Assembly: GCF_001653135.1 (NCBI RefSeq)
Contig: NZ_BDDS01000017.1
Coordinates: forward strand, 1-64,000
Direction: 5' to 3'
Source: Pseudoalteromonas neustonica
Lineage (GTDB): Bacteria; Pseudomonadota; Gammaproteobacteria; Enterobacterales; Alteromonadaceae
Length of the DNA stretch: 64,000 bases
The notes beneath the pieces were generated by a model that was not told where the DNA came from, ran no database searches, and saw only the letters and a list, made by a program, of their open reading frames with translations. The position numbers and the translations under genes are program-made. Positions 1 to 8,634 of this stretch are shown one piece after another (position 1 is the stretch's first letter; the number at the start of each line of letters is the position of its first letter).

Positions 1-917
1 TAGAAAAAATATACGACCTACCAAGTGACGGGGCTGCAATCAGCACTGCATTTAGGCCGTTAAAAGCAGCCGATGTACAGCTTTTAAACCCGCTAACAGG
101 TGAGCCATTAGCCGTGCCCGTATTTCATCAAGTAACACTCGGCACAGGGCAAGCATCCGATCATGGTTTATTAAACGAACCCATGCCAGGCATGCACTGC
201 TTAATACAGTACATCGATGGGCTAAACAGCCATCCTGTGATCACCAACTTATTACCATGGCAAAGCTTAGTGCCTGAACACAAGCGCACTGATGTAACCC
301 TGCAGCAAAACAGCCGCAGCAAACTACAAGGGCGCGACGGCAATTGGCACCTAACCACAGATGGCGACATAACCCAAACGAGTGACACGAGTAAAATAAC
401 AGCACGCAAAAGCGAACAAAACTACCACGAACGCAGCACCAATATAGCTAGCCATGACATAATAAAAATAGACGGGAACCAAATCACCGAGGTAATGGGC
501 GCCTTAAAAACCGTGGTTGGCGAAAAAGCATTGATCATAGCCCTTGAAGGTTTATTACTCGGCAGCAAAAAACAGGTCGATATTGAAGCCACCGAAAATA
601 TGAACTTAAAAACACTAAAAGAGTTCAGCGCCCACGCCACCGAAAATATGAATTTAGAAACCTTAAAAACCCTGCATGCAAAAGCGACAGAACTAGCAAA
701 GGTCGAAGGTAAAACAGTGTGGCTAGGAAATAATTCAGTAAACGTGGCTCAAGTACTCCTTGATTTAATAAGTCTGGTAAAAGACATAAACCAAAGCTTA
801 GAAACTCACGGTCATGGGAGTATGGGAGCAGGGCCACCAATAACAAAAGCAGAATTTACAGGGCATAAGTCAACAGCGAGCAGCTTGAAAAGTAAACTGG
901 AGCCGATAGTAGAGTAA
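1..917 (+). CDS. Phage baseplate/VgrG-like spike protein, 5'-truncated
   Basis: The frame is already open at the window edge and stops at 915-917, so the N-terminus lies upstream. The visible part has an OB-fold-like segment (VTLGTGQ, then PGMHCLIQYIDG and HPVITNLL), followed by a repetitive helical or fibre-like stretch in which ATENMNL occurs twice about 20 residues apart, and a tail with HGHGSMGAGPPI. This layout resembles phage gpV/gp45 or VgrG-type central spike proteins, which sit under the tail tube and puncture membranes; that assignment is inferred from layout, not from a clear signature. A phage remnant, tailocin or type VI neighbour upstream would decide. Following bases up to 1087 hold no gene. 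Confidence 0.5.
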   Translation, partial: EKIYDLPSDGAAISTAFRPLKAADVQLLNPLTGEPLAVPVFHQVTLGTGQASDHGLLNEPMPGMHCLIQYIDGLNSHPVITNLLPWQSLVPEHKRTDVTLQQNSRSKLQGRDGNWHLTTDGDITQTSDTSKITARKSEQNYHERSTNIASHDIIKIDGNQITEVMGALKTVVGEKALIIALEGLLLGSKKQVDIEATENMNLKTLKEFSAHATENMNLETLKTLHAKATELAKVEGKTVWLGNNSVNVAQVLLDLISLVKDINQSLETHGHGSMGAGPPITKAEFTGHKSTASSLKSKLEPIVE

Positions 918-1087
918 TGTAAATGCTTGCCAACACGCTAACTGTGTTTAACAATGTGACTATTAAGGTTAAAAATAATTGAAATTTAGCGTTATAGAAA
1001 CCAAACAACGACCAAATCTGTGACCAATTAAAGTTTTACGTTTCAATTTGTTTTTCAACACTCTGATTTTAAAGGTTAATTTATTTT

Positions 1088-1852
1088 ATGTGTGAGTTGC
1101 TTGGGATGTCGGCAAATGTGCCTACGGACATTTGTTTTAGTTTTTCAGGCTTGTTAGAGCGTGGTGGAAATACAGGTCCTCATCGGGATGGGTGGGGAAT
1201 TACATTTTACGAAGGGAAGGGATGTCGTACGTTTAAAGATCCTGAGCCAAGCTATCGATCTGAAATTGCAAAACTCGTTAAAGCGTATCCGATCAAAAGT
1301 GTGTCGGTGATAAGTCATATTCGCCAAGGTAACCGGGGCGAAGTGTGCCTTGAAAATACGCATCCATTTACACGTGAACTGTGGGGTAGAGAGATCACCT
1401 ATGCACACAACGGCCAGCTTTCTAACTATCATGATTTGAAACCTGACTTTTATCGTCCTGTGGGTGATACCGACAGTGAGCTGGCATTTTGCTGGTTATT
1501 GGATAAAATTCGTGAAAAATACCCTCAGTGTCCAGAAAATATGGCCGTTGTGTTTCGCTATGCGGCAGAGCTAGCACATACGCTGCGTGAAAAAGGGGTA
1601 TTTAATATGCTCCTTACAGATGGTGTATATGTACTGGCGTATTGTACTAATAATTTACATTGGATCACTCGCCGTGCACCCTTTGGAAAGGCTACGTTAA
1701 TTGATGCCGATATGGTGGTGGATTTTCAAAAAGAAACTACGCCAAATGATGTTGTGACAGTTATTGCGACTCGCCCTTTAACAAACGATGAGCGGTGGCA
1801 AAAGATGGAGCCTGGTGAGTCTGCATTATTCAAAATGGGTGAGTTAATTTAG
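1088..1852 (+). CDS. Class II glutamine amidotransferase, YafJ family
   Basis: The protein begins MCELLG, so after removal of the initiator Met the N-terminal Cys is the expected Ntn-hydrolase nucleophile of class II glutamine amidotransferases. HRDGWGITFYE (about residue 33) and THPFTRELWG followed by YAHNG (about residues 97-115) are the usual glutamine-binding motifs. About 255 residues without a synthetase domain matches the stand-alone YafJ-type family, thought to release ammonia from glutamine; the acceptor is unknown. The gene is single and convergent with the DUF3108 gene. The start is fixed by the need for Cys at position 2. Confidence 0.88.
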   Translation: MCELLGMSANVPTDICFSFSGLLERGGNTGPHRDGWGITFYEGKGCRTFKDPEPSYRSEIAKLVKAYPIKSVSVISHIRQGNRGEVCLENTHPFTRELWGREITYAHNGQLSNYHDLKPDFYRPVGDTDSELAFCWLLDKIREKYPQCPENMAVVFRYAAELAHTLREKGVFNMLLTDGVYVLAYCTNNLHWITRRAPFGKATLIDADMVVDFQKETTPNDVVTVIATRPLTNDERWQKMEPGESALFKMGELI

Positions 1853-1859
1853 CCGTCAG

Positions 1860-1873
1860 TTCAAACGTTTGAA
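1860..1873. other. 14-bp perfect palindrome TTCAAACGTTTGAA
   Basis: The palindrome lies 8 bp after the amidotransferase stop, between two convergent genes. Its form resembles a TetR-family operator, and PsrA-type fatty-acid regulators bind similar sequences (recalled, not checked). The position gives no promoter to control, so it may be chance. Confidence 0.3.
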
Positions 1874-1891
1874 TTTAACTCATGTGGGTAT

Positions 1892-1939
1892 AAGATGAAA
1901 TGCTCAAGTTATAATTATCATACTTGAGCGTTTCATCTT
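1892..1939. terminator. Bidirectional terminator-like hairpin
   Basis: Arms 1892-1909 and 1922-1939 pair over 18 bp with one mismatch (G-U in RNA) around a 12-nt loop. It sits between convergent genes. There is no good T run on either side, so it may act as a transcript-end stabiliser. Confidence 0.6.
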
Positions 1940-1966
1940 GGATAGAGAAACAAATTTACTCTGGTG

Positions 1967-2761
1967 CTATTTCGCTTTTACTTCTTCAGGTAAAGCAACA
2001 GGGCTGGTTACAGTAAACGATTTAAGCTGCACTTCGAATTGTTCTACACCTTTTTCGCCTTTCCACATTCTTACCAGCATGTAATCCATTTCAGGGGCAA
2101 ACCAAGCAAGAGCTTGGCGTTTATCGTTATCGTATAAACGTTTCACTTTAATTGCTTCAATATTGCCGATAGGTAATGAAATAGTTTCTTTACCTACAAC
2201 TTCAAAGTTGTAGTCTCTACGGTTGCCTTTTTTATCAATTAGCGGGTATGAAAAGCTGGTTTTACCCATTTTTAGTTCTTCACGCACTTGTACTTGATAT
2301 GACAACGAATCTTGAAATTCATCGGTCCATTCGCAATCGAGAGGGTATTTGCTTTGACTGCTGTTAACTATCTTTTTTTCATTATCAAATTCGATAGCGT
2401 AATCTTTATCAGGCCCTGTGCCTTTGCGTTCCATCGTGTAGTTGAGCGGTGTGATTTTCGTATTACCGTAAATGAAACGAGAGGTTTCTTTACGTGAATC
2501 GGAAAAAATCATCCATTCAATATCACTGTGATACGTGACTTCATAGGTGTCATCATCGAGTTTTTTGAGAGTACGAATTGCTTTGCCATGATTTTCGCCT
2601 TTTCTGAGGACATCATAACTTGCTTCATATTGAGTAAGGTCACCAGCAATTAAACTAGTAGGAAGTAATAAAGTGCCCGCACATAATAGCAAGGCACTTA
2701 GTTTTTTATTCTGGGTAGTGCGCGCCGTGTGCAGGAAGTTGTTTTTCGTCAAGAACTGCAT
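1967..2761 (-). CDS. DUF3108 family secreted/periplasmic protein
   Basis: The predicted protein of about 264 residues has a basic N-terminus, a hydrophobic stretch (LLLCAGTLLLPTSLIAG) typical of a signal peptide, and then the DUF3108 pattern starting YEASYDVLRKGENHG and ending in a beta-rich region with LAWFAPEMDYMLVR. DUF3108 proteins are exported proteins of unknown function. The ATG at 2761 is preferred over the GTG at 2791 because a GGAAG stands just upstream. Even so the gene overlaps the 3' end of purN by 56 bp in another frame, implying co-transcription with purM-purN. No ATG lies closer to the hydrophobic core, which makes the N-region of the signal peptide unusually long. Confidence 0.75.
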   Translation of the reverse strand: MQFLTKNNFLHTARTTQNKKLSALLLCAGTLLLPTSLIAGDLTQYEASYDVLRKGENHGKAIRTLKKLDDDTYEVTYHSDIEWMIFSDSRKETSRFIYGNTKITPLNYTMERKGTGPDKDYAIEFDNEKKIVNSSQSKYPLDCEWTDEFQDSLSYQVQVREELKMGKTSFSYPLIDKKGNRRDYNFEVVGKETISLPIGNIEAIKVKRLYDNDKRQALAWFAPEMDYMLVRMWKGEKGVEQFEVQLKSFTVTSPVALPEEVKAK

Positions 2762-3353
2762 AATCTGCTTCCATAGTAAGTCGTTGTTCACTGAACCACT
2801 TGACCACCAAAGGATAGATTATATGCTCTTGTGCATGCACGCGTTTTGCTAATGTGTCAGCAGTATCATCTGCCAGCACTGGAACTTTGGCTTGAAGAAT
2901 GACTGGACCGCCGTCTAATTCTTCAGTAACAAAGTGCACACTTACGCCATGAACGTCATCTTTTGCATCAATAGCTCTTTGGTGGGTATTCAGCCCCTGG
3001 TACTTAGGCAACAAAGAAGGATGAATGTTCAACATTTTTCCTTTAAATTTTTGCACTAAGCTAGGAGTAAGAATACGCATAAAACCAGCTAATACAACTA
3101 GATTTGGTGCGAAAGTATCTATAACGTTCATTAATTGCGCATCGTAGGCTTCGCGCGAGTCAAAATCTTTATGGCTAAGCACAGCTGTTGCTATGCCCGC
3201 TTGTTTCGCTCGCTCAAGGCCATAAGCGTCTGCTTTATTGCTAATAACAGCCGCTATGTTTGCGTTTATCTCGCCACTATTACAGGCGTCAATGATGGCT
3301 TGTAAATTAGAGCCACTGCCTGAAATTAAGACTACTAGACGAGAAGGGACCAT
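2706..3353 (-). CDS. purN: Phosphoribosylglycinamide formyltransferase (PurN)
   Basis: PurN transfers the formyl group of 10-formyl-THF to GAR in step three of purine biosynthesis. The N-terminal LVVLISGSGSNLQAII is the phosphate-binding loop, HPSLLPKYQGLNTHQRAI carries the catalytic His and folate-site residues, and GVSVHFVTEELDGGPVI follows with the catalytic Asp. The length of 215 residues matches the family. Its ATG overlaps the purM stop in a TAATG junction, the usual translationally coupled arrangement, and its 3' end is overlapped by the DUF3108 gene. Confidence 0.96.
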   Translation of the reverse strand: MVPSRLVVLISGSGSNLQAIIDACNSGEINANIAAVISNKADAYGLERAKQAGIATAVLSHKDFDSREAYDAQLMNVIDTFAPNLVVLAGFMRILTPSLVQKFKGKMLNIHPSLLPKYQGLNTHQRAIDAKDDVHGVSVHFVTEELDGGPVILQAKVPVLADDTADTLAKRVHAQEHIIYPLVVKWFSEQRLTMEADYAVLDEKQLPAHGAHYPE

Positions 3354-4405
3354 TAATCACGGCCGCCTAGGATTTCTACTTGCTCTTCGCCTTCTTTAGC
3401 ATCGTGGATTTCACCAAGGTGCCATGCGTTTTCGCCAAGATCTTTTAAAATCGTTAAGCTTTGCTCAAGCTTGTCAGCCGGAACAACTAATACCATGCCT
3501 ACGCCACAGTTAAATGTACGGTACATTTCATGGGTAGTGATGTTACCGTTTTCTTGTAACCAGTTGAAAATACCAGGCCACTGCCAGCTATCACCTTTGA
3601 CAACTGCTTTTGCAGATTCTGGTAATACGCGTGGGATATTTTCCCAAAAACCGCCACCAGTAATATGCGAAAGGGCATGTACGTCTACTTGTTTGAATAA
3701 CTCAAGCAATGGTTTAACGTATATGCGTGTAGGTTCAAGTAGTGTTTCACCTAATGTTTTGCCTTCAAATTCTGCACTTGTATCTGCGTTAGATACTTCA
3801 AGTACTTTACGAATTAAAGAAAAGCCATTTGAATGAGGGCCACTAGATGCAAGAGCGATAAGCTGATCGCCTGCAGCTACTTTAGTACCGTCGATAATAT
3901 TTGCTTTTTCAACTACGCCAGTACAAAAACCAGCCATGTCGTAATCTTCGCCTTCGTACATACCCGGCATTTCAGCAGTCTCACCACCAATTAATGCACA
4001 GCCTGAGATCTCACAGCCTTTACCGATGCCTGTTACTACATCTGCTGCAGTATCTACATCAAGTTTGCCTGTTGCGTAGTAATCTAAGAAGAATAACGGC
4101 TCAGCACCTTGAACGATAAGGTCATTTACACACATAGCAACTAAATCGATACCAACAGTATCGTGCTTTTTAAGGTCGATCGCTAAACGTAATTTAGTAC
4201 CAACACCATCTGTGCCTGCAACAAGTACTGGCTGTTTATAGCCAGCTGGGATTTCGCAAAGTGCGCCAAAACCACCGATTCCGCCCATAACTTCTGGACG
4301 ACGCGTTTTTTTAACTACGCCTTTAATACGCTCAACAAGTGCATTACCGGCATCGATATCTACGCCCGCGTCTTTATAACTTAGAGACTGTTTTTGTTCG
4401 CTCAC
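3353..4405 (-). CDS. purM: Phosphoribosylformylglycinamidine cyclo-ligase (PurM)
   Basis: PurM closes the imidazole ring of AIR using ATP in step five of purine biosynthesis. Features include SYKDAGVDIDAGNALVERIK at the N-terminus, VAGTDGVGTKLRLAI, GIDLVAMCVNDL, GGETAEMPGMY and HITGGGFWENIPRVLP, all conserved in the family. The 350 residues match the usual size. It is the first gene of the purM-purN-DUF3108 transcript and ends one base into the purN start codon. No purine operator (PurR-type) was recognised in the upstream region. Confidence 0.97.
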   Translation of the reverse strand: MSEQKQSLSYKDAGVDIDAGNALVERIKGVVKKTRRPEVMGGIGGFGALCEIPAGYKQPVLVAGTDGVGTKLRLAIDLKKHDTVGIDLVAMCVNDLIVQGAEPLFFLDYYATGKLDVDTAADVVTGIGKGCEISGCALIGGETAEMPGMYEGEDYDMAGFCTGVVEKANIIDGTKVAAGDQLIALASSGPHSNGFSLIRKVLEVSNADTSAEFEGKTLGETLLEPTRIYVKPLLELFKQVDVHALSHITGGGFWENIPRVLPESAKAVVKGDSWQWPGIFNWLQENGNITTHEMYRTFNCGVGMVLVVPADKLEQSLTILKDLGENAWHLGEIHDAKEGEEQVEILGGRD

Positions 4406-4551
4406 AGGTTTTCCTCAAAAAAGTTGCATGTGGTTGCTTAGAAACGCGCGTATTTTACAACAATTGCAAGGGCGCGGCTAGTTCAAATAGTAAGTTTACT
4501 ATTATTGACAAGGACAGTTGTCCGTATAATGACACAATAGATTTAGCTAAC

Positions 4552-4576
4552 AGGTGCTAGGTAGTTCCTAGCACCT
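4552..4576. terminator. Perfect 10-bp hairpin downstream of cmoB
   Basis: AGGTGCTAGG and CCTAGCACCT flank a 5-nt loop, 20 bp past the cmoB stop and upstream of purM. No T run follows on the minus strand, so efficient intrinsic termination is not assured. Confidence 0.5.
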
Positions 4577-4596
4577 AAAACTTAGTCCCTTTTGTA

Positions 4597-5565
4597 TTAA
4601 GCCTTTGCAGTCAGAATTGCACGTAAGGGGGCTGGGTAGCCTTCAATGGTTTTAGTGGTATCATTTGGATCGAGAAAATCGATAAGCGATTCGTTTTCCA
4701 TCCAATCTGATTTACGTTGTTCTTCAAGTGTTGTAATTGCACAGTCTTTAATTTTCACATCTTTGAAGCCAACACGCTCCATCCATAGCTTAAGAGCCGC
4801 CGTGCTTGGAATAAACCACACGTTACGCATTTTTGCATAACGGTCAGTCGGTACTAATACTGTATTTTCATCGCCTTCAATAACTAAGGTCTCAAGTACT
4901 AATTCACCACCTGGGCGAAGTTGTGCCTTTAGTTGGGCTAAAAAATCAATGGGTGAACGACGGTGATAAAGTACACCCATTGAAAATACAGTATCAAAGG
5001 CTTTTAATTCAGGGAGAGCTTCAACGCCAAGTGGCAATAAATGGACGTTTTCATCAGGGTTAAAATGTTTGATAGCTTGAAACTGACATAAAAATAAATC
5101 AGAAGGGTCAATGCCGACCACAAACTCAGCGCCTTCACCACGCATACGCCATAAGTGATAGCCCGAGCCACAGCCAATATCTAATACTGTACGCCCTTTA
5201 AGAGGCTCAATATGTGGCAGTAAACGATCCCATTTCCAGTCACTGCGCCATTCAGTATCAATCTCAATGCCGTGTAGGCTAAAAGGACCTTTACGCCACG
5301 GCATCATGCGTTTTAATAAATGGATTGTTTGCTTTTGTTCGCCGTCGGTCATTTCGCCGGGTGCGCCAATCTGCACTTTATCAGTGATATTTACATGTTT
5401 GGTCGTTACTTCTGGCAGGTTTTTTAACACTTTTTGCCATTTAGGCAAGTCACCGTGACTGGCCTCGTTTTGCCAATGTTTTAATTGACTAGGCAATGTC
5501 TCGAGCCAATGGCTAAGAGGGCTTTGCGCAATGGCAGCATAAAATTGATTAAACCATGAAGACAT
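4597..5565 (-). CDS. cmoB: tRNA U34 carboxymethyltransferase CmoB
   Basis: CmoB moves the carboxymethyl group of carboxy-SAM to 5-hydroxyuridine at the wobble position of tRNA, giving cmo5U34. The Rossmann methyltransferase core starts with VLDIGCGSGYHLWRM (about residue 128), followed by GIDPSDLFLCQF and FDTVFSMGVLYHRRSP. The 322-residue length equals the E. coli enzyme. It follows cmoA after a 15-bp gap, so both pathway steps are probably co-expressed. Confidence 0.96.
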   Translation of the reverse strand: MSSWFNQFYAAIAQSPLSHWLETLPSQLKHWQNEASHGDLPKWQKVLKNLPEVTTKHVNITDKVQIGAPGEMTDGEQKQTIHLLKRMMPWRKGPFSLHGIEIDTEWRSDWKWDRLLPHIEPLKGRTVLDIGCGSGYHLWRMRGEGAEFVVGIDPSDLFLCQFQAIKHFNPDENVHLLPLGVEALPELKAFDTVFSMGVLYHRRSPIDFLAQLKAQLRPGGELVLETLVIEGDENTVLVPTDRYAKMRNVWFIPSTAALKLWMERVGFKDVKIKDCAITTLEEQRKSDWMENESLIDFLDPNDTTKTIEGYPAPLRAILTAKA

Positions 5566-5580
5566 TAAATATTTCCTAAA

Positions 5581-6306
5581 TTACTTAATTGCTACTAATG
5601 AGCAAAAATTAAAACATTGATACCATACTTGAGTTTGGCTAAAACCAATATCACTGAGCCGTGTAAGGTGTGCGTTTAGCGTATCTGGACGCATTACATT
5701 TTCAATTGCCGTGCGCTTTTGGCTTATTTCTAATTCAGAATAGCCATTGTGGCGTTTAAAGTCATGATGTAAATCAATCAACAAATTATCGCATTGCTCA
5801 TTTTCACCTTTAACTTTTTCGCTTAACAATAATACGCCACCGGGTTTTAAATTTGCGTATATTTTTTCAAGTACCGCTTGGCGTTGTGCTGGTGGTATAA
5901 ATTGCAGCGTAAAATTCATTGCGACGACTGATGCATTTTCGATATTTAACTCGTTAATATCGCCAAGCGTTACTGTAACAGGGACTTCTGAGCGAAAGCC
6001 GTGTAAATGCAGTTTACACCGTTCAACCATGGCCTCTGAATTGTCGACCGCAATAATCTGGCAGTTATCGGTACGAATATTACGGCGTATACTCAATGTA
6101 ACCGCACCAAGCGAGCAGCCTAAATCATATAAGTTTGAATTACTCTGTGCGTATTGACCCGCTAATTTGCCCATGGTGCTTACAATAGTGGCGTAACCCG
6201 GCACAGAGCGCTGGATCATATCTGGGAAAACTTCTACTACATGTTGGTCAAAGCTAAAATCTTTAACGGCTTGCTCAGAGGCATAAATACTGTCTTTTAT
6301 GTTCAC
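5581..6306 (-). CDS. cmoA: Carboxy-S-adenosyl-L-methionine synthase CmoA
   Basis: CmoA makes carboxy-SAM from SAM and prephenate, the donor used by CmoB. The SAM-binding motif is NLYDLGCSLGAVTLSIR, followed by IIAVDNSEAMVERC and VVAMNFTLQFIPP. The N-terminal FDQHVVEVFPDMIQRSVPGY is a family hallmark, and the 241 residues are typical. It is the promoter-proximal gene of the cmoA-cmoB pair and is divergent from the DUF3334 gene, with 115 bp between the start codons. Confidence 0.96.
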   Translation of the reverse strand: MNIKDSIYASEQAVKDFSFDQHVVEVFPDMIQRSVPGYATIVSTMGKLAGQYAQSNSNLYDLGCSLGAVTLSIRRNIRTDNCQIIAVDNSEAMVERCKLHLHGFRSEVPVTVTLGDINELNIENASVVAMNFTLQFIPPAQRQAVLEKIYANLKPGGVLLLSEKVKGENEQCDNLLIDLHHDFKRHNGYSELEISQKRTAIENVMRPDTLNAHLTRLSDIGFSQTQVWYQCFNFCSLVAIK

Positions 6307-6421
6307 ACAAACAGTCTCTTGAAAAATAATAGGGCTATTTTAGCATTTTATACTGGATAGTCAGTGATAATTTCAGTAGCTTGGCTAGAATAATGAATAA
6401 CAAGTATAAAAAGAGAAGTTT

Positions 6422-7108
6422 ATGAGTAAAAGTAAAGTAATAAGCACAGATGATATATTGGCCACTCTTTGTCACTCCGTAACGGGAGTACTTTCTTCAG
6501 CCAGCGGCAACAGCATTAGTTACTCAGCAATGGTACAAAAAATAACGCGTACCTGTATGCGTCCAGACATTGGCTGTTTTGTATTGTTCGATGGTGGGTT
6601 TACTGGTTTAGTTATTACAAACTTCACTTCGCAAGCTGCGATGGAAATTTATCACGATTATATGCGTAATATGGGTATGCCTGAAAATGAGATTGCCCAC
6701 AGTCATTTATCTGATGATGTATCAAATGTACTTGGTGAATTAATGAACCAAATTGTGGGTGACTTTACGTCAAAAGTGCGTGAGCAACTACATACTTCTA
6801 TCACCCAAAATCAACCTAAAATGATGGCCATCAACAAGCAAGTGCAAATATCTGTTGATACCACTATGGATAGACCACAAGCACGGCGAGTGACATTTAC
6901 CACCGCTAAGCAAAATATCTTTTATTTAGAATTAGCGATGGATAAAACTGAATTTATCAAATTGCATGATTTTGATATCGTAGAGGCTATAGATCCTGAC
7001 GATATTATTGAAAATGAGGCAAAGCAAAAAGCTGAAAAAGCGAAAGCTGCGGATGATGCAAAAGCAATCGACGCTGATGACGATTTTATGGCAGAGCTTG
7101 GGCTGTAA
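6422..7108 (+). CDS. DUF3334 family protein, CheX/CheC-like
   Basis: The 228-residue protein has a central segment, LSDDVSNVLGELMNQIVGDF, that resembles the helix of CheX/CheC-type CheY phosphatases, in which E and N residues do the chemistry. The C-terminal 40 residues are highly charged (Lys/Ala/Asp rich) and end DDDFMAELGL. It fits the DUF3334 family of marine gammaproteobacteria, whose function is unknown. No chemotaxis gene lies nearby, so a signalling role is only an inference. An AGAAG precedes the ATG. Confidence 0.65.
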   Translation: MSKSKVISTDDILATLCHSVTGVLSSASGNSISYSAMVQKITRTCMRPDIGCFVLFDGGFTGLVITNFTSQAAMEIYHDYMRNMGMPENEIAHSHLSDDVSNVLGELMNQIVGDFTSKVREQLHTSITQNQPKMMAINKQVQISVDTTMDRPQARRVTFTTAKQNIFYLELAMDKTEFIKLHDFDIVEAIDPDDIIENEAKQKAEKAKAADDAKAIDADDDFMAELGL

Positions 7109-7223
7109 AGTCACGGAGTTTTAAAGCTGTAAGTATAAAAACAAGAGCGCGAGTGTACCTTGCGCTTTTAGATTTAAGTATGAATCCACTTTTTAATTAA
7201 TCTGGATCCAAGACTTTAGTAAT

Positions 7224-7246
7224 ATGGGTTTCTAAATGAAACCCAT
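7224..7246. terminator. 9-bp perfect hairpin between convergent genes
   Basis: ATGGGTTTC and GAAACCCAT pair around a 5-nt loop, between the DUF3334 gene and the end of the adenylosuccinate synthetase-like gene. There is no strong T run. Confidence 0.45.
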
Positions 7247-7255
7247 TTATACATA

Positions 7256-8512
7256 TTAGCGAATAATCATTTGCTCACGCTCTGGGCCCACAGACACCAT
7301 ACTTACAGGTACCCCCATCAGTGTTTCGATGCGTTCTACATAGTGCTGCGCTGCAGTAGGCAGACTGTCGAAGGTACGACAACCAGTAATATCTTCATCC
7401 CACGCTGGCATGCTTTCATAGATTGGCGTTAAGGCTGCTGTTTGTGGCCAAATAGGGTTTTCGCTGTGATCGCCGGCATAACCAACACATATTCTTAAAT
7501 CTTTCATGCCAGATAGGCAATCAATTTTAGTTAATGCAATTTCAGTGGCAGCTTGTAATTCAACTCCGTTACGGGTGGCAACTGCGTCAAAATAACCCAT
7601 ATCACGTGGGCGGCCAGTCACTGCGCCATATTCGTTCGCGCTTTCACGAAAATTGTCTTGCTCTGCCATGGCGGTAACTAATGTGCCTGTACCGACAGAT
7701 GAGCTAAATGATTTAGCCACAGCGATAACACGCTCAGGGTGCAAAGCTGGCAGCCCGCTGCCAATTCCTGCATAGGCGGCAGTAACGTTTGATGATGTAG
7801 TATACGGGTATTCGCCGTAAACTAAATCGCGGCCTGCACCTAATTGTGCTTCAAACAATAAATTGGCATTTTGCTTTTGCAGGGCTTTTAAAGGCTCTGT
7901 TACATTACAAATAAACTCACGCCACGGGGCAGTGACGTCTAACAGCCACTGAGTTATTTGTTCTGCTGTTTGTGAATAATCACAACTTGGGTATAGGGCT
8001 TTTAGCTGCGGCATTTTCCAATCCAGCATAAACCGAATGCGCTCTAATAAAACCTCAGGTTGATTTAGCCAACCAACTAAAATGCCTTTTTTCATTACGC
8101 GATCGCCGTATGCGGGTGCAATTCCTTGACGAGTAGAGCCGTAAGCGGCGTCACCTAGACGTACTTCTTCGAGGGTGTCTTCAAGGGCGTGTAACGGCAA
8201 GCAAAGGGTTGCACGATCAGAAATACTCAGCTTTACCTCAACGCCAGCGGTTTTAACTTCAGCGATTTCTTCGCTTAATGCAGCAGGGCTTATCACCATA
8301 CCTGGGCCTAATACGGTAATACAATCTGGATTAAAAATGCCGCTTGGTAATTGGTGTAGTTTAAACGTGCCAAACTCATTTACAACGGTATGACCGGCGT
8401 TGTTACCACCTTGAAAGCGAATGCTTGCAGATGCGTTCTTTGCTAAAAAATCGACGATACGGCCTTTGCCTTCATCACCCCAGTTTGCACCTACAACAAC
8501 AATTGACGGCAT
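7256..8512 (-). CDS. Divergent adenylosuccinate synthetase (PurA family)
   Basis: Family members join IMP and aspartate with GTP to give adenylosuccinate. The P-loop (VGANWGDEGKGRIVDFLA) keeps the catalytic Asp13 and Lys16, and NNAGHT gives the catalytic His. Other motifs depart from standard PurA: STRQGIAPAYGDRV instead of TTGRGIGPAYEDKV, FEAQLGAGRDL instead of FEGAQGTLLDID, and FSSSVGTGTLVTAM instead of YTTRVGAGPFPTE. At 418 residues it is slightly short. The retained Asp13 argues against a PurZ-type phage enzyme. It is probably a paralogue beside a housekeeping purA elsewhere, and is divergent from a LysR gene that may regulate it. Confidence 0.85.
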   Translation of the reverse strand: MPSIVVVGANWGDEGKGRIVDFLAKNASASIRFQGGNNAGHTVVNEFGTFKLHQLPSGIFNPDCITVLGPGMVISPAALSEEIAEVKTAGVEVKLSISDRATLCLPLHALEDTLEEVRLGDAAYGSTRQGIAPAYGDRVMKKGILVGWLNQPEVLLERIRFMLDWKMPQLKALYPSCDYSQTAEQITQWLLDVTAPWREFICNVTEPLKALQKQNANLLFEAQLGAGRDLVYGEYPYTTSSNVTAAYAGIGSGLPALHPERVIAVAKSFSSSVGTGTLVTAMAEQDNFRESANEYGAVTGRPRDMGYFDAVATRNGVELQAATEIALTKIDCLSGMKDLRICVGYAGDHSENPIWPQTAALTPIYESMPAWDEDITGCRTFDSLPTAAQHYVERIETLMGVPVSMVSVGPEREQMIIR

Positions 8513-8634
8513 AATTTAATCTCCAAATTGATTGAATGAATATGGTATGCTCACTATCTAAATAAGAGAAATTAATTATAATTATTATCCTGATAAGAAT
8601 TTCATATCGATTTTAGATAATTAAGGTCATCAAG

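Noticed and set aside
4501..4540. TTGACA...TATAAT promoter on the plus strand near purM
   Set aside because: The spacer is only 14 bp and the direction would lead into the cmoB 3' end with no gene to express.
7256..8512. PurZ-like enzyme of the 2-aminoadenine genome pathway
   Set aside because: The catalytic Asp13, replaced in PurZ, is kept, and no phage genes surround it.
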